From Acidobacteriaceae bacterium (lineage in GTDB: Bacteria; Acidobacteriota; Terriglobia; Terriglobales; Acidobacteriaceae), in the NCBI GenBank assembly GCA_031296355.1, contig JARLFX010000388.1, positions 1 through 64,000 on the forward strand: a stretch of 64,000 bases of DNA. Reading direction: 5' to 3'. Under the pieces are notes generated by a model, which saw only the letters and a list, made by a program, of their open reading frames with translations, was not told where the DNA came from and ran no database searches. Positions 33,162 to 42,929 of this stretch are shown one piece after another (positions within the stretch are counted from its first letter, which is position 1; each line of letters starts with the position of its first letter). Position numbers and translations under genes: made by a program.

Positions 33162-34560
33162 GAACAACCTCCTGCGCTAGCTGCTGCACGCGCTCTTTTG
33201 TAGCCGCCAGGGCCTGGCGAACACGCACGCGCGCAGTGCCGCCGATCACGTCATGGCAATCGAGAGTGGCCTCCACGGTAACCGCTGCAAAGAAATCCTG
33301 CTCGAACTCTTCGCCGAACTTCTTCAGCTCGTCGAGCGACAACTCGCCCAATTCCACGCCCTTATCGATGGCGTAGCGCACAGCATGGCCGATCTTTTCG
33401 TGGGCGGTACGGAAGGGAACACCTTTGTACACCAGGTAGGTTGCAGCAGCCATAGCGTTCAGATAGCCGGTCTGCGCGGCCTCATTCATGCGCGCGAATC
33501 TGAATTCGAGCGCCGCGGTGAAGCGAGCGACGAGAGTGAGCATCTGCGGCACAAACTCGACGGCAAACGCCGGCTCTTGCGTCTCCTGCATGTCTTTATT
33601 GTAGGCGAGCGGCAGGCCCTTCAGTTGCAGGGTCACGGCCTCGGCGGCGGCATGGATACGGCCGACTTTGGCGCGCAATAGTTCCGTCAGATCGGGATTC
33701 TTCTTCTGGGGCATCGCGCTCGATCCGGTCGAAAAGGCTTCGGGCAGAACAACGAAGCCGAACTCCGCCGTGGCGAACAGCGTGATCTCTTCCGCAAACC
33801 GGCTGAGGTGCAGACCGACAAACGTGAGGGCTTGCAGGTATTCGAGCACAAAGTCGCGATCGCTGGTCGAGTCCATCGAGTTGGACGTGGGAGCCGTGAA
33901 ACCCAGCTCCCGCGCGGCGATGGTGCGATCGAGCGCAAGCGTGGCTCCGGCCACCGCGCCCGAGCCGAGTGGGCAGTAGTTCAGCCGCGCCGCGCAGTCT
34001 TTCAGCCGCGTGGCGTCGCGTAATGCCATTTCGACATAGGCCAGCAGCCAGTGCGCGACAAGCACAGGCTCGGCGCGCTGGAGATGTGTGTAGCTGGGCA
34101 TGACTGCGTCGCCGGTCTTTTCAGCCAGTTCAACCAGTGCATTTGCCCACTGGGCGAGCGATGCGACGGTTGCCTCGATTTGCGCACGCACGTAGAGGCG
34201 CAGGTCGGTGGCGATCTGCTCGTTGCGGCTGCGGCCGGTGTGCAGCTTCAGGCCCAGCGAGCCTATCTTCTCCACGAGCGACAGTTCGACGAAGTGGTGA
34301 ATGTCCTCGGCGGACGGATGTGTGCGAACGGCATCTCGACCCGCATCGGTGGAGTGGGCAGCGGCAATCGCGTCGAGCGCAGCGCGCAGCTCCGCCGTCT
34401 CGCCAGCGGTGAGTACGCCGGCGGCGCACAGCGCGGAGGCGTGGGCCTTGCTCGCGGCCACTTCGTGTGGAAGCAACCGCCAGTCAAAGACGATCGATCG
34501 CTGCCACAGCTCGAATTCCTTATCGAGCGGCTCGCGAAATCTGCCCGACCACATCTTCAT
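33148..34560 (-). CDS. argH: Argininosuccinate lyase ArgH
   Basis: 470 aa, normal length. Begins MKMWSGRFREPLDKEFELW; family signature GSSAMPQKKNPD carries the catalytic Ser loop; SRNEQIATDLRLY and TSDRDFVLE are also typical. It splits argininosuccinate into arginine and fumarate. It is separated from argF by 119 bp that contain a perfect 11-bp hairpin. The matching argininosuccinate synthase gene (argG) is not in the window. Confidence 0.96.
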   Translation of the reverse strand: MKMWSGRFREPLDKEFELWQRSIVFDWRLLPHEVAASKAHASALCAAGVLTAGETAELRAALDAIAAAHSTDAGRDAVRTHPSAEDIHHFVELSLVEKIGSLGLKLHTGRSRNEQIATDLRLYVRAQIEATVASLAQWANALVELAEKTGDAVMPSYTHLQRAEPVLVAHWLLAYVEMALRDATRLKDCAARLNYCPLGSGAVAGATLALDRTIAARELGFTAPTSNSMDSTSDRDFVLEYLQALTFVGLHLSRFAEEITLFATAEFGFVVLPEAFSTGSSAMPQKKNPDLTELLRAKVGRIHAAAEAVTLQLKGLPLAYNKDMQETQEPAFAVEFVPQMLTLVARFTAALEFRFARMNEAAQTGYLNAMAAATYLVYKGVPFRTAHEKIGHAVRYAIDKGVELGELSLDELKKFGEEFEQDFFAAVTVEATLDCHDVIGGTARVRVRQALAATKERVQQLAQEVVHAGA

Positions 34561-34610
34561 CGTATCGACTCCTTCGGCCGTGAAGGATAAGCGGCCGAGC
34601 TAGAACAGGG

Positions 34611-34638
34611 AAGCGGCACATAGAACGATGTGCCGCTT
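34611..34638 (-). terminator. Intra-operon hairpin between argF and argH
   Basis: Perfect 11-bp arms (AAGCGGCACAT and its complement) around six bases. No U-tract follows on the minus strand, so it is more likely an RNA processing or partial attenuation structure than a full terminator. Confidence 0.45.
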
Positions 34639-34679
34639 CGCATTGAGTTTGAGAATAATTCGTCCTGCCGATGACGCGC

Positions 34680-35711
34680 TCAGCCCTGCTCGAGGTCAAA
34701 GCCCGGCACATTGGCCAGGCCGCCGAGCAGCAGGAGCAGCAGAGCTTTCTGCGCGTGCAGGCGATTCTCGGCCTGGTCGAAGACGATCGACTGCGGACTA
34801 TCTATGACCGCGTCGGTTACCTCTTCATTGCGGCGGGCCGGCAGGCAGTGCATGAAGACCGCATTCGGCTGAGCCTTTCGCATTAGCTCTTCGTTGACCT
34901 GGAAGGGGCGGAAGATCGGCGCGCGCTTGGTAGACTCGTGTTCCATACCCATCGATACGCACACATCGGTGTAGATGGCGTCGGCGCCTTCAGCCGCTGC
35001 CTGCGGGTCCTGCTGTAACCGCAGTTCGCAGTGGTTGGCTTCGGCGATCTCGCGGGCGATGGTGACGATCTCGATGTCGGGCGAGTAGCCGCGCGGCGTC
35101 GCGATGGTCACGTTCGCGCCCAGTTGCGCGCCGGTGAGCATGAGCGAGTGGCAAACGTTGTTGCCGTCGCCGACGTAGGTGAAGTTGAGTCCCTGCGCGC
35201 TGCCGAAGTGCTCCTGCAGCGTCATGAAGTCGGCCAGAGCCTGGCAAGGATGTTCGAAGTCGGAGAGCGCGTTGACCACCGGCACGCGCGCATTGGCGGC
35301 CATCTCGGTCACGGTGTCGTGCGCGTAGGTGCGCAGCACGATCACGTCAACCCAGCGCTCGACGTTGCGCGCCACGTCGGAGATCGATTCTCGCTCGCCC
35401 AGCGGCGAGTTGGTCTGATCCACGAACATGGCGTTGCCGCCCATGGTGTTGATGCCGGCCTCAAAGCTGAGACGCGTGCGCAGGCTCGCCTTCTCGAACA
35501 TCAGCACCATCTGCTTGGCGTCGAGCGCGTGACGGAACTCGCGCGGATTGCGCTTCACTTCGTGACCGAGCTTGAGGATGGCGCGCACCTCGGCGCAGGA
35601 CAGATCGGAGATCGAGCAGAGGTCTTCACCCGCCATGCGCGCTGCCGCGGCCAGAATGTCGGGGTCCTTGGTAACGGGAACGGCCGGATCGAGAATCGCT
35701 TTGCTAGCCAC
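34680..35711 (-). CDS. argF: Ornithine carbamoyltransferase ArgF
   Basis: 343 aa from GTG 35711 with GGAGG eight bases upstream, overlapping the argD end by 8 bp. Carbamoyl-phosphate site KASLRTRLSFE (SxRTR), HPCQALADF, ornithine-side VCVSMG and HCLPARR loops are all present. It makes citrulline from ornithine and carbamoyl phosphate. The N-terminal ~30 residues before DLCSISDLS are longer than usual. Confidence 0.95.
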   Translation of the reverse strand: MASKAILDPAVPVTKDPDILAAAARMAGEDLCSISDLSCAEVRAILKLGHEVKRNPREFRHALDAKQMVLMFEKASLRTRLSFEAGINTMGGNAMFVDQTNSPLGERESISDVARNVERWVDVIVLRTYAHDTVTEMAANARVPVVNALSDFEHPCQALADFMTLQEHFGSAQGLNFTYVGDGNNVCHSLMLTGAQLGANVTIATPRGYSPDIEIVTIAREIAEANHCELRLQQDPQAAAEGADAIYTDVCVSMGMEHESTKRAPIFRPFQVNEELMRKAQPNAVFMHCLPARRNEEVTDAVIDSPQSIVFDQAENRLHAQKALLLLLLGGLANVPGFDLEQG

Positions 35712-36957
35712 GGTGGTGTCCTCCTGCGGGCTGGGCTGCCGGTTGGGCCGCGTGCGCGGTCAAGATTTCGTCGAGCGCGGCGATGGCGGTGTCCACGTCT
35801 TCGCGCTTGAGGGTGTAGGGCGGCAGGAAACGCAGAGCCGTGTCGCTAGTGCAATTGATGACGACATGCCGCTTGAGCATCTCCGCCACGGCCGTCTTGC
35901 CGAGTTCGGGCGAGCTGAGTTCGGCGGCGATCATCAGGCCCTTGCCGCGCACGTCCACGATGGATTCGTGGCGCTTGGCGAGAGCGCGGAGTTGCTCCTG
36001 GAAGTAGTCGCCGACGGCGGTTGCATTGGCGAGCAAGTCTTCCTTTTCGATGGCGTCGATCACCGCGCAGGCTACGGCGCAGGCGAGCGGGTTGCCGCCG
36101 AAGGTAGTGCCGTGCATGCCCGGATGGATTGCGCGCGCCACTTCTTCCGTGCAGAGAAGCGCTCCCATCGGGATGCCGCCCGCGATGGCCTTGGCCAGCG
36201 TGGTTACGTCGGGCTGAATGTCGTAATGCTGATAGGCGCACCACTTGCCGGTGCGGCCCATGCCTGCCTGAATCTCATCGACGATCAACAACGCGCCAGT
36301 GGAACTCGCCAGAGAGCGCGCTTCGGCGAAGAATTCGTGCGAGATAGGCAGGATGCCGGCTTCGCCCTGGATCGCTTCGACCAGGATGGCGCAGACTTCG
36401 TTCGAGAACTTTGCGCGCAGATCGGCGATGTCGTTGATGCGGACAAACTCCACGCCCGGCATCACCGGCGCGAAGGGTTCGCGATACTTCGCTTTGTGCG
36501 TGGTGGCTACCGAACCGAAGGTGCGTCCGTGGAAACTGTGCTCCAGCGCAAGAAACTTGGTGCCGATGGTCTTGCCTTCAGTGCGCAACAGACCTGCATG
36601 GGCGCGGGCCAGCTTGAGTGCGCCCTCCCATGCTTCCGTGCCGGTGTTGGCGAAGAAGGCGCGATCCATGCCTGTGCGCTCGGTAAGGCGCAGCGCCAAC
36701 TCGGCCTGTCCCTCGTGATAAAAGAGGTTCGAGGTGTGAATCAGCGCGCGGCTCTGGCGAGCGATGGTTTCCACAATCGCCGGGTGGCCGTAGCCGAGCG
36801 CATTCACGCCGATGCCGCTGAGGAGATCGAGATAGCGCTCGCCCTTCTCGTCGATCAAATGCACACCCTCGCCGCCAACGAACAGAATCGGGTTCCGTTC
36901 GTAGGTCGAGAGCAAGAGCCGCGATTCAGCGGCACGAATTTGGTCCAGTTTCGTCAC
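35704..36957 (-). CDS. argD: Acetylornithine aminotransferase ArgD
   Basis: 417 aa from GTG 36957 ([16 protein letters not shown]), with GGAGAAAGAGA just upstream. The open frame runs on upstream through argB in another frame, but that part is not this family. PLP enzyme motifs: [40 protein letters not shown], and [14 protein letters not shown] with the PLP lysine. It converts N-acetylglutamate semialdehyde to N-acetylornithine. Confidence 0.95.
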   Translation of the reverse strand: MTKLDQIRAAESRLLLSTYERNPILFVGGEGVHLIDEKGERYLDLLSGIGVNALGYGHPAIVETIARQSRALIHTSNLFYHEGQAELALRLTERTGMDRAFFANTGTEAWEGALKLARAHAGLLRTEGKTIGTKFLALEHSFHGRTFGSVATTHKAKYREPFAPVMPGVEFVRINDIADLRAKFSNEVCAILVEAIQGEAGILPISHEFFAEARSLASSTGALLIVDEIQAGMGRTGKWCAYQHYDIQPDVTTLAKAIAGGIPMGALLCTEEVARAIHPGMHGTTFGGNPLACAVACAVIDAIEKEDLLANATAVGDYFQEQLRALAKRHESIVDVRGKGLMIAAELSSPELGKTAVAEMLKRHVVINCTSDTALRFLPPYTLKREDVDTAIAALDEILTAHAAQPAAQPAGGHHRG

Positions 36958-36971
36958 TTCTCTCTTTCTCC

Positions 36972-37754
36972 TCAGGCCACCATCACTTCGGTGCCTTGCG
37001 CTACGCGCGTGCTGCACAGGTCGGGCAGCGTAGCGGCTGCCTCCGCGGGCAAAATCCGCACGCGCTTTACGCCATTTAATAAGGCTTCGCGGCAGGCGCC
37101 GAGCTTGGGCAACATGCCGCCGGTAATGATCGCTTTTTTCGCCATCTCGGCAATCTGATCGATGGAGAGCCATCGCAATACTTCGCCGTTGGCGCCCTTC
37201 ACTCCGGGCACATCGGTCAAGAAGACCAGCGCGTCCGCGCGACAGGCTGTTGCACAGGCCGCGGCCATCTCGTCGGCGTTCACGTTGTAGTACTCGCCGT
37301 CGAAGCCCAGGGCCATCGACGAGATCACGGGCACGCCATTGAGTTGCCAGATGGCTTCGATCCAACGCGGATCGCTGGCTGCAATCTCGCCGACGAAGCC
37401 GAGGTCGGGCTCGGTACGCTTTTTGCGCGCGCGAAAGAGCAGTCCATCGCCGCCGGAAAGTCCCACGGCCGGCTGCCCGAGCGCGCCGAGCGCGGCGACC
37501 AGGCCCTTGTTCACCTTGCCGGCCAGGACCATCAGCGCCACGTCGCGCGTCTCGGCGTCGGTCACGCGCAGTCCGCCGATAAACTCGCTCTGCTTGCCGA
37601 GCGATTTCAACATCTTGGTCAATTGCACGCCGCCGCCGTGCACCACGGCAACCTGGTTTCCATCGCGGACCAGATCGGCGATGGCGCGCACACAGCCCTG
37701 CAGCAGCGCCGGATTCTCCAGGCCCGCACCACCCAGCTTGACTACGTACTTCAT
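36972..37754 (-). CDS. argB: Acetylglutamate kinase ArgB
   Basis: 260 aa of the amino-acid kinase fold: MKYVVKLGGAGLENP at the start, VVHGGGVQLTKML, YNVNADEMAAACA and LVFLTDVPGVKG. It phosphorylates N-acetylglutamate. No long N-terminal arginine-sensing helix is present, so it is probably not the hexameric feedback-inhibited type. Start overlaps argC stop by 4 bp. Confidence 0.95.
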   Translation of the reverse strand: MKYVVKLGGAGLENPALLQGCVRAIADLVRDGNQVAVVHGGGVQLTKMLKSLGKQSEFIGGLRVTDAETRDVALMVLAGKVNKGLVAALGALGQPAVGLSGGDGLLFRARKKRTEPDLGFVGEIAASDPRWIEAIWQLNGVPVISSMALGFDGEYYNVNADEMAAACATACRADALVFLTDVPGVKGANGEVLRWLSIDQIAEMAKKAIITGGMLPKLGACREALLNGVKRVRILPAEAAATLPDLCSTRVAQGTEVMVA

Positions 37755-38818
37755 TCGAGCCCCTCCGCCTCACCCCAGCCCATCATGAGGTTGAAGTTCT
37801 GCACGGCCTGTCCCGATGCGCCCTTCAAAAGATTGTCGAGACAGCTCACGATGACCGCGCGCTTGCCGCCGGGCGCAAGCTGGAAGCCGATGTCGGCATA
37901 GTTCGTGCGCACCGAGTACTGAATCTGCGGCAGCGTGCCGTCGTAGAGCCGCACCATGGGGCTGCCTGCAAAGAAGTTGCGGTAGAGCGCGGCCACGCTG
38001 GCTTGCGTCTGCGGTTTGCGGAAGCGCACGTAAATCGTGGACAGAATGCCGCGCGGAATCGGTAGCAGGTGTGGTGTAAAAGTGATCTGCTCCGCGCCGA
38101 GGCCGATCTGCTCCAGCAGCTCGCCTGTGTGCCGATGCGTGAAGACGCCGTAGGCGGAGAGGTTGTCGGCCGCATACATGAAGTGCGTCTTGGCCGTCGG
38201 AGCCTTGCCCGCACCGCTGACGCCGCTCTTCGAGTCGGCGACGATTCCGGCGTCGAGATCGAGAACACCCGCCGCAGCCAGCGGGCGGAGCGGCAGGATC
38301 ACCGAGGTTGCATAGCACCCCGGATTGGCAATCAGTTTTGCGTCGCCGATCTGGTCGCGATGCAGTTCGGGCATTCCGTAGACGGCCTGCGACTGAATGC
38401 TGTTTGCCTGCTTCGTGCCATCATCCGCAAAAGCGTAGACGGCGCGGTTGGCTGCATCGGTCATGCGCCATGCTCCGCTTAGATCGACAACACGCAGCCC
38501 GCGTGCCAGCGCCTGGGGCACCCACTGCCGCGACTGCTCGTGGGGTGTGGCGAGGAACAGCACCTTCACTCCGCGTTCGGTGAGCAGTTCCCACGAAAAC
38601 GCCTGCTGCCGGAGTGCGCCGCTGCCCGCGCTATCAGCGAGATGCGGATGAATCTCGGCAAGCGGAATGCCTCCGCGGGCCGCGTCTTTCTCATCCAGCC
38701 GCCCGGCAAAGACCGGCGGCGTTCCCTTCAGCCGTGGATGGTGCAGCAGCAGACGCGCCAACTCCGCGCCGGCGTAGCCGGTAACGCCAACGATCGCTGT
38801 TTGAACTGCGTCCTTCAT
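37751..38818 (-). CDS. argC: N-acetyl-gamma-glutamyl-phosphate reductase ArgC
   Basis: 355 aa. NADP fold IVGVTGYAGAELARLLLHHP; active-site Cys in IANPGCYATSVILPL; SKSGVSGAGKAP and HRHTGEL follow as expected. It reduces acetylglutamyl phosphate. Start overlaps the argR stop (ATGA), so repressor and enzyme are translated together. Confidence 0.96.
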   Translation of the reverse strand: MKDAVQTAIVGVTGYAGAELARLLLHHPRLKGTPPVFAGRLDEKDAARGGIPLAEIHPHLADSAGSGALRQQAFSWELLTERGVKVLFLATPHEQSRQWVPQALARGLRVVDLSGAWRMTDAANRAVYAFADDGTKQANSIQSQAVYGMPELHRDQIGDAKLIANPGCYATSVILPLRPLAAAGVLDLDAGIVADSKSGVSGAGKAPTAKTHFMYAADNLSAYGVFTHRHTGELLEQIGLGAEQITFTPHLLPIPRGILSTIYVRFRKPQTQASVAALYRNFFAGSPMVRLYDGTLPQIQYSVRTNYADIGFQLAPGGKRAVIVSCLDNLLKGASGQAVQNFNLMMGWGEAEGLE

Positions 38819-39282
38819 GATTCCAGCAAATTCCTTATCTTCAGCTCAACTTCGGTTGCACGTTTCGGGTCTGGGCAGATGATCAGTACGGTGTCGTCAC
38901 CGGCGATGGTTCCAGCTACCTCGTTCCAATCTTCCTCATCGAGCGCCGCAGCCACCGGCTGCGCGCCGCCCATCACGGTGCGGATGACCACCTGATTCAT
39001 TGCGCGGTTCACGCGCAAGCCGAAGCTGTCGATCATCGCCTCAAAAGAGGGCGGACCGTCATCCTCTTCATCGGCGGAGTTGCGGGCGCCGTTGCCGTTG
39101 CCCGAGGGCAACGAGTAGCCGCCGGGCCCTTTGAACAGATGGAGTTCGTGAATGTCGCGCGAAAGGGTTGCCTGCGTCACTGCGAAGCCGCGCTTGCGCA
39201 GCTTGCGCCGCAGCTCGTCCTGGCTGGTCACCGGCGCGTGAGCCACCAGTTCGCGAATCGCATTGTGTCTGTCGAGCTTCAT
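38815..39282 (-). CDS. argR: Arginine repressor ArgR
   Basis: 155 aa from ATG 39282 (MKLDRHNAIRELVAH). N-terminal winged helix SQDELRRKLRKRGFAVTQATLSRDI; C-terminal hexamer and arginine-binding domain with GTIAGDDTVLIICPD. An acidic glycine-rich linker (about residues 70-85, GNGNGARNSADEEDDG) is longer than usual. As first gene of argRCBDFH it most likely represses its own operon through the two ARG boxes just upstream when arginine is plentiful. Confidence 0.94.
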   Translation of the reverse strand: MKLDRHNAIRELVAHAPVTSQDELRRKLRKRGFAVTQATLSRDIHELHLFKGPGGYSLPSGNGNGARNSADEEDDGPPSFEAMIDSFGLRVNRAMNQVVIRTVMGGAQPVAAALDEEDWNEVAGTIAGDDTVLIICPDPKRATEVELKIRNLLES

Positions 39283-39330
39283 GGCTGTTTTCGCCAAAGG
39301 GAAAGCGCGGCTCAAATGAAGCGCCGCGCT

Positions 39331-39365
39331 TGCATAAATATACGGCATCTCTGTATAAGTATGCA
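39331..39365 (-). promoter_or_regulatory. Double ARG box of the arginine operon
   Basis: TGCATAAATATACG (39331-39344) and TGTATAAGTATGCA (39352-39365) fit the ARG-box form TGNAT-N4-ATNCA, the second perfectly and the first with one change. Their centres are 21 bp apart, two helical turns, the spacing known for ArgR hexamer sites. They lie 49-83 bp upstream of argR, where they would cover the promoter. Confidence 0.75.
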
Positions 39366-39549
39366 AGCCCGTGCGACGCCGCATCCCATGTGCCGCGACG
39401 AACGATTCGTTCGCCGCGAGAAGTGTTCGGATGCAGTGTGCACGTGTCCCGGCCAGGACGGCCAGAGGGCGAGTTGGGAGGCCGATTCCCGAGAGGGAAG
39501 TGGAATGTCTGGGCGGCGCGTCAGACGGCGGAAATGCGATGTTCGCAGT

Positions 39550-40917
39550 CTAGGCAGTGGCTAGCAGCTTTTTCCGGCGTTTGTTGTCGTACATGGCCTG
39601 ATCGGCGCGCATGATCATCTGCTTGAGCGACTCATGGGGCCCCAGGATCGGCGCATACCCCATGCTGAATGCGAGTGGGAAAGGGCGGGTGGATTCAGCC
39701 GCCTTGGAGCGTGCGCAGGCCGTCAATCGCTCCATAGCGGAGTCAATTGTCTGCTGCGCGAACTGACCGGCGACGACGAATTCGTCTCCGCCGATTCGCC
39801 CGATTACATCGGTGTCACGGAAGGTGGAGCGTAGCAGCTTGGCTGTTTCGACCAGCATTGTCGACCCCGCCGCGTGGCCCAGTGTGTCGTTGATCTGCTT
39901 CAAGTTGTCCAGGTCCACGAACAGCACGCCGAATTCCTGCTGCGCCCGTTTGGCGAGCAGCAGGGCTTGTTCGGCCAGCAGGTAGAATCCGCGTACATTG
40001 TGCAGTCCGGTCAGCTCATCGCGCAGCGTCAGATCTTGAATCTCCGTCTGCATTCTGTTAATGCGCGAAGCCATGACGAACAGCAACACAGCGCTCAGCA
40101 GGGTGGCACAGGCCGTCAGAACGGCGGAAAGGGAGTGTGTCGGCAGTACGTTGGCCTGTTGCAACTCAATTCTGCACAGTTCCAGCAGAAAAGGAAACAC
40201 AAAGAGCGCAGGGAGAACCACTCTCCCGATCCGACTGCCGATTCCGTAGCCAAGAAAGAACGACAGAATTCCGTACTCGGCTCTTCGCAGCAAAGTGACG
40301 ACGGTCAGTAGCAGCAAACAGACAATCGTCTGAGGAGCCGCCAGAATCTTCAGACCGAGGGGGTCACCCTCAAAGAGGTCGAAGAAAAGATCCATCATCA
40401 GCATCAACATGAGCAGGCACAGCAGACAGGCAAGGGCATCGGAGACAATGCTCAGGACAGGCCTTCGGCTGCGGACCAGGAGGATTGTCGTAGCCAGCAG
40501 GAAGAACATTGCCGGCGCTACGAGAGAGGGAGTGCCTGTTGCGCCGCCTGCCAATCTTCCCAGCAACGAAGCGAATACGTTCGGCCGGATGAGAGCACGT
40601 ACGGCGAATGCTCCGATTGCCGCACCGGCGGCGAGCGCCAGGAGCGCCTGCCCAAGCAGGACCATTCGCCTGGACCGGCCTGACTCAAGCAACAGAAGCG
40701 CGACGGCGCAGAGAAGCGCGGCCCCAGCCGCAAAAGGCGGCATCGCCGTCAGTGATTCCGGCAGCAACGGCTGCAGCGCTCCCCACGCACGCGCAGCAAG
40801 AGCGGCCAAACACACCTGTAAGACCAATACAATACAGACCTGTTGTACGAAGAAGAGTCGGTTGAGCAGGTCTGAATCGGGCTGGTCCAGATGCAGATTT
40901 GCGAATCGTTTTCGCAT
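39550..40917 (-). CDS. Membrane-bound diguanylate cyclase (GGDEF)
   Basis: 455 aa. About seven to eight hydrophobic helices occupy residues 22-285, then a GGDEF domain with LTGLHNVRGFYLLAEQ, FVDLDNLKQINDTLGHAAG and the intact active motif RIGGDEF. It should make c-di-GMP at the membrane. No EAL domain and no recognisable sensor fold are seen; the membrane part may itself be the sensor. The inhibitory RxxD site is not evident. Monocistronic, between arg and the acyl-CoA ligase. Confidence 0.9.
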   Translation of the reverse strand: MRKRFANLHLDQPDSDLLNRLFFVQQVCIVLVLQVCLAALAARAWGALQPLLPESLTAMPPFAAGAALLCAVALLLLESGRSRRMVLLGQALLALAAGAAIGAFAVRALIRPNVFASLLGRLAGGATGTPSLVAPAMFFLLATTILLVRSRRPVLSIVSDALACLLCLLMLMLMMDLFFDLFEGDPLGLKILAAPQTIVCLLLLTVVTLLRRAEYGILSFFLGYGIGSRIGRVVLPALFVFPFLLELCRIELQQANVLPTHSLSAVLTACATLLSAVLLFVMASRINRMQTEIQDLTLRDELTGLHNVRGFYLLAEQALLLAKRAQQEFGVLFVDLDNLKQINDTLGHAAGSTMLVETAKLLRSTFRDTDVIGRIGGDEFVVAGQFAQQTIDSAMERLTACARSKAAESTRPFPLAFSMGYAPILGPHESLKQMIMRADQAMYDNKRRKKLLATA

Positions 40918-41123
40918 GACTCGGGTTCACTTATAGCAGCAGTTTTCCTCATCGTGGTATGCCACTTTTGTTCACAGTACCTTCGTGTTTCCAACTTAAC
41001 CGGGGTGTAAAGGAAACGCTGGCCAAACCGCGCTTGCACAATGAAAATGCCATAACCCGGTTCGCGCTGCTACACTCTCGGTTGGCCCTGCCCGGGCCGG
41101 AACGGTATCGAGAAGCCGAAGAA

Positions 41124-42929
41124 ATGACTGCATTCACCCCACTCGCCACAATCAATGACCTCTTCCTCCGGGTTGCTTCAATGGGCAACCCGCGCGCCGT
41201 CCTCTGGCAGGACGAATTCGGCAACTGGCTGCCCATCTCGTCGGACCAGATCTACCAGCGTGTTCGCAAGCTCGGTGAGACCTTCCTGAGCTGGGGAACG
41301 CAGAAAGGCGAGCGGATCGCGCTCATCAGCGAAAACCGCTGGGAGTGGGCCGTTACCGACTTTGCCGCGCTCGCCATCGGCGCCGTCAACGTGCCGATCT
41401 ATCCGACACTCACCGGCCCGCAGATCGCCGTTCTGCTGAAAGACGCCGGATGCCGGATCGCCGTCGTCTCCACGCGCCAGCAATATGAGAAGCTGAGCGC
41501 CGTTCGTGCGCACACCGACCTGGAGCGCATCGTAATCATGGACCCGCCTCCGATTCCGAATGGAGCCATTCCCTTCGGCCAGATTCTGGCCGGCGCCGAT
41601 GCCGGCGGCTCCGAGCGTGACGCCGTCTTTGACGCGCTGGTGCGCTCCATCCAGCCCGGCGATCTGGCCTCGCTTATTTACACTTCCGGCACTACCGGCG
41701 AACCCAAGGGCGTGATGCTGACCCACGGCAATATCGCCAGCAACCAGAATCTGGCTGCCGCCGAGTTCACCTTCGACCGGAACGACGCCTGCATCTCGTT
41801 TCTGCCGCTCTCGCACATCACCGCTCGCGCCCTGGATTACGTGATGTACACGAGCGGAGCGCAGGTGGCCTATTGCTCGCAGTTCGACAAGCTGGTGGAC
41901 GCCATGAAGCAGGTGCGCCCCACGGTCTTCGTGGGCGTGCCGCGCGTTTACGAGAAGATCCGCCAGGCCGTCGAGCAGCGTTCGGAGGCCTCCGCCGTCA
42001 AGAAGCGAATGCTGGGCTGGGCACTGAGTGTCGGCGCTGGCAACGGCAATGCGGTTTATCACGGGCAGAAACCGTCGTCGTTCACCTGGAAGATTGCCCA
42101 CAAGCTCGTCTACAACAAGGTGCGCGAGGCTTTTGGCGGCCGGGTGCGCATCTTTGTTTCCGGCGGAGCGCCGCTGGGCATTGACACCGCGAAATGGTTT
42201 GCTTCGGCGGGCATTGCCGTTTGGGAGGGCTATGGCCTCACCGAGACCTCGCCCGTGATCGCGCTCAACACGCCGGCCAGCCAGCGCATGGGCTCCGTCG
42301 GGATGCCGCTTGCAAATCTTGCGCTGAAGTTCGACGCGGATGGCGAACTGCTTGTCCGCGGTCCGAGCGTCTTTGTGGGCTACTGGAATAAACCCGAAGC
42401 CACCAAGGAGAGTGTCGATGCCGAAGGCTGGTTCCATACCGGCGACATCGGCCGTCTGGACGCCGACGGTTTTCTGTACATCACGGATCGCAAGAAGGAA
42501 CTGCTCAAGACCTCGGGCGGCAAGTTCGTGGCGCCGCAGCCGATCGAGAACAAGCTCAAGAACAGCCATTTTGTAGCGCAGGCGGCGCTGGTGGGCGACA
42601 GGCACAAGTTTGTCGCGGTGATTCTGTCGCCCAATTTTGCTTCGCTGGAAGCGTGGGCCGAGCAGCAGGGGATCGCCGCGTCGCCGCGTTCGGCGCTGGT
42701 GGCCGATAGCCGCGTCATTGCGCTTTATGGCGAGATTGTGCGCGAGGCCAACGCGGGCCTTGCCAACTTTGAGACCATCAAGCGATTCCGCGTTGTGGCC
42801 GATGAGTGGTCGCAGGAGACCGGGGAGCTGACACCGTCGATGAAGCTCAAGCGCCGCGTGCTTATTGCGAAATATGCGGCGGTGGTCGACGAACTCTACG
42901 CCGACGAAGCAACCGCACGCGCCGAATAG
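41124..42929 (+). CDS. Long-chain acyl-CoA synthetase/AMP-dependent ligase
   Basis: 601 aa from ATG 41124 (MTAFTPLATINDLFLRV); the upstream open frame from 40959 is not family-like. AMP-binding loop SLIYTSGTTGEPKGVMLTHGN, ISFLPLSHI, YGLTETSPVIALN, and the C-terminal GFLYITDRKKELLKTSGGKF. These are the motifs of long-chain fatty acid:CoA ligases that activate fatty acids through acyl-AMP. Its last 68 bp overlap the convergent membrane protein gene. Confidence 0.93.
   Translation: MTAFTPLATINDLFLRVASMGNPRAVLWQDEFGNWLPISSDQIYQRVRKLGETFLSWGTQKGERIALISENRWEWAVTDFAALAIGAVNVPIYPTLTGPQIAVLLKDAGCRIAVVSTRQQYEKLSAVRAHTDLERIVIMDPPPIPNGAIPFGQILAGADAGGSERDAVFDALVRSIQPGDLASLIYTSGTTGEPKGVMLTHGNIASNQNLAAAEFTFDRNDACISFLPLSHITARALDYVMYTSGAQVAYCSQFDKLVDAMKQVRPTVFVGVPRVYEKIRQAVEQRSEASAVKKRMLGWALSVGAGNGNAVYHGQKPSSFTWKIAHKLVYNKVREAFGGRVRIFVSGGAPLGIDTAKWFASAGIAVWEGYGLTETSPVIALNTPASQRMGSVGMPLANLALKFDADGELLVRGPSVFVGYWNKPEATKESVDAEGWFHTGDIGRLDADGFLYITDRKKELLKTSGGKFVAPQPIENKLKNSHFVAQAALVGDRHKFVAVILSPNFASLEAWAEQQGIAASPRSALVADSRVIALYGEIVREANAGLANFETIKRFRVVADEWSQETGELTPSMKLKRRVLIAKYAAVVDELYADEATARAE

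Noticed and set aside
36958..37773. Long N-terminal extension of ArgD as a fusion protein
   Set aside because: The extension is argB read out of frame; GTG 36957 with a ribosome site is the natural start.
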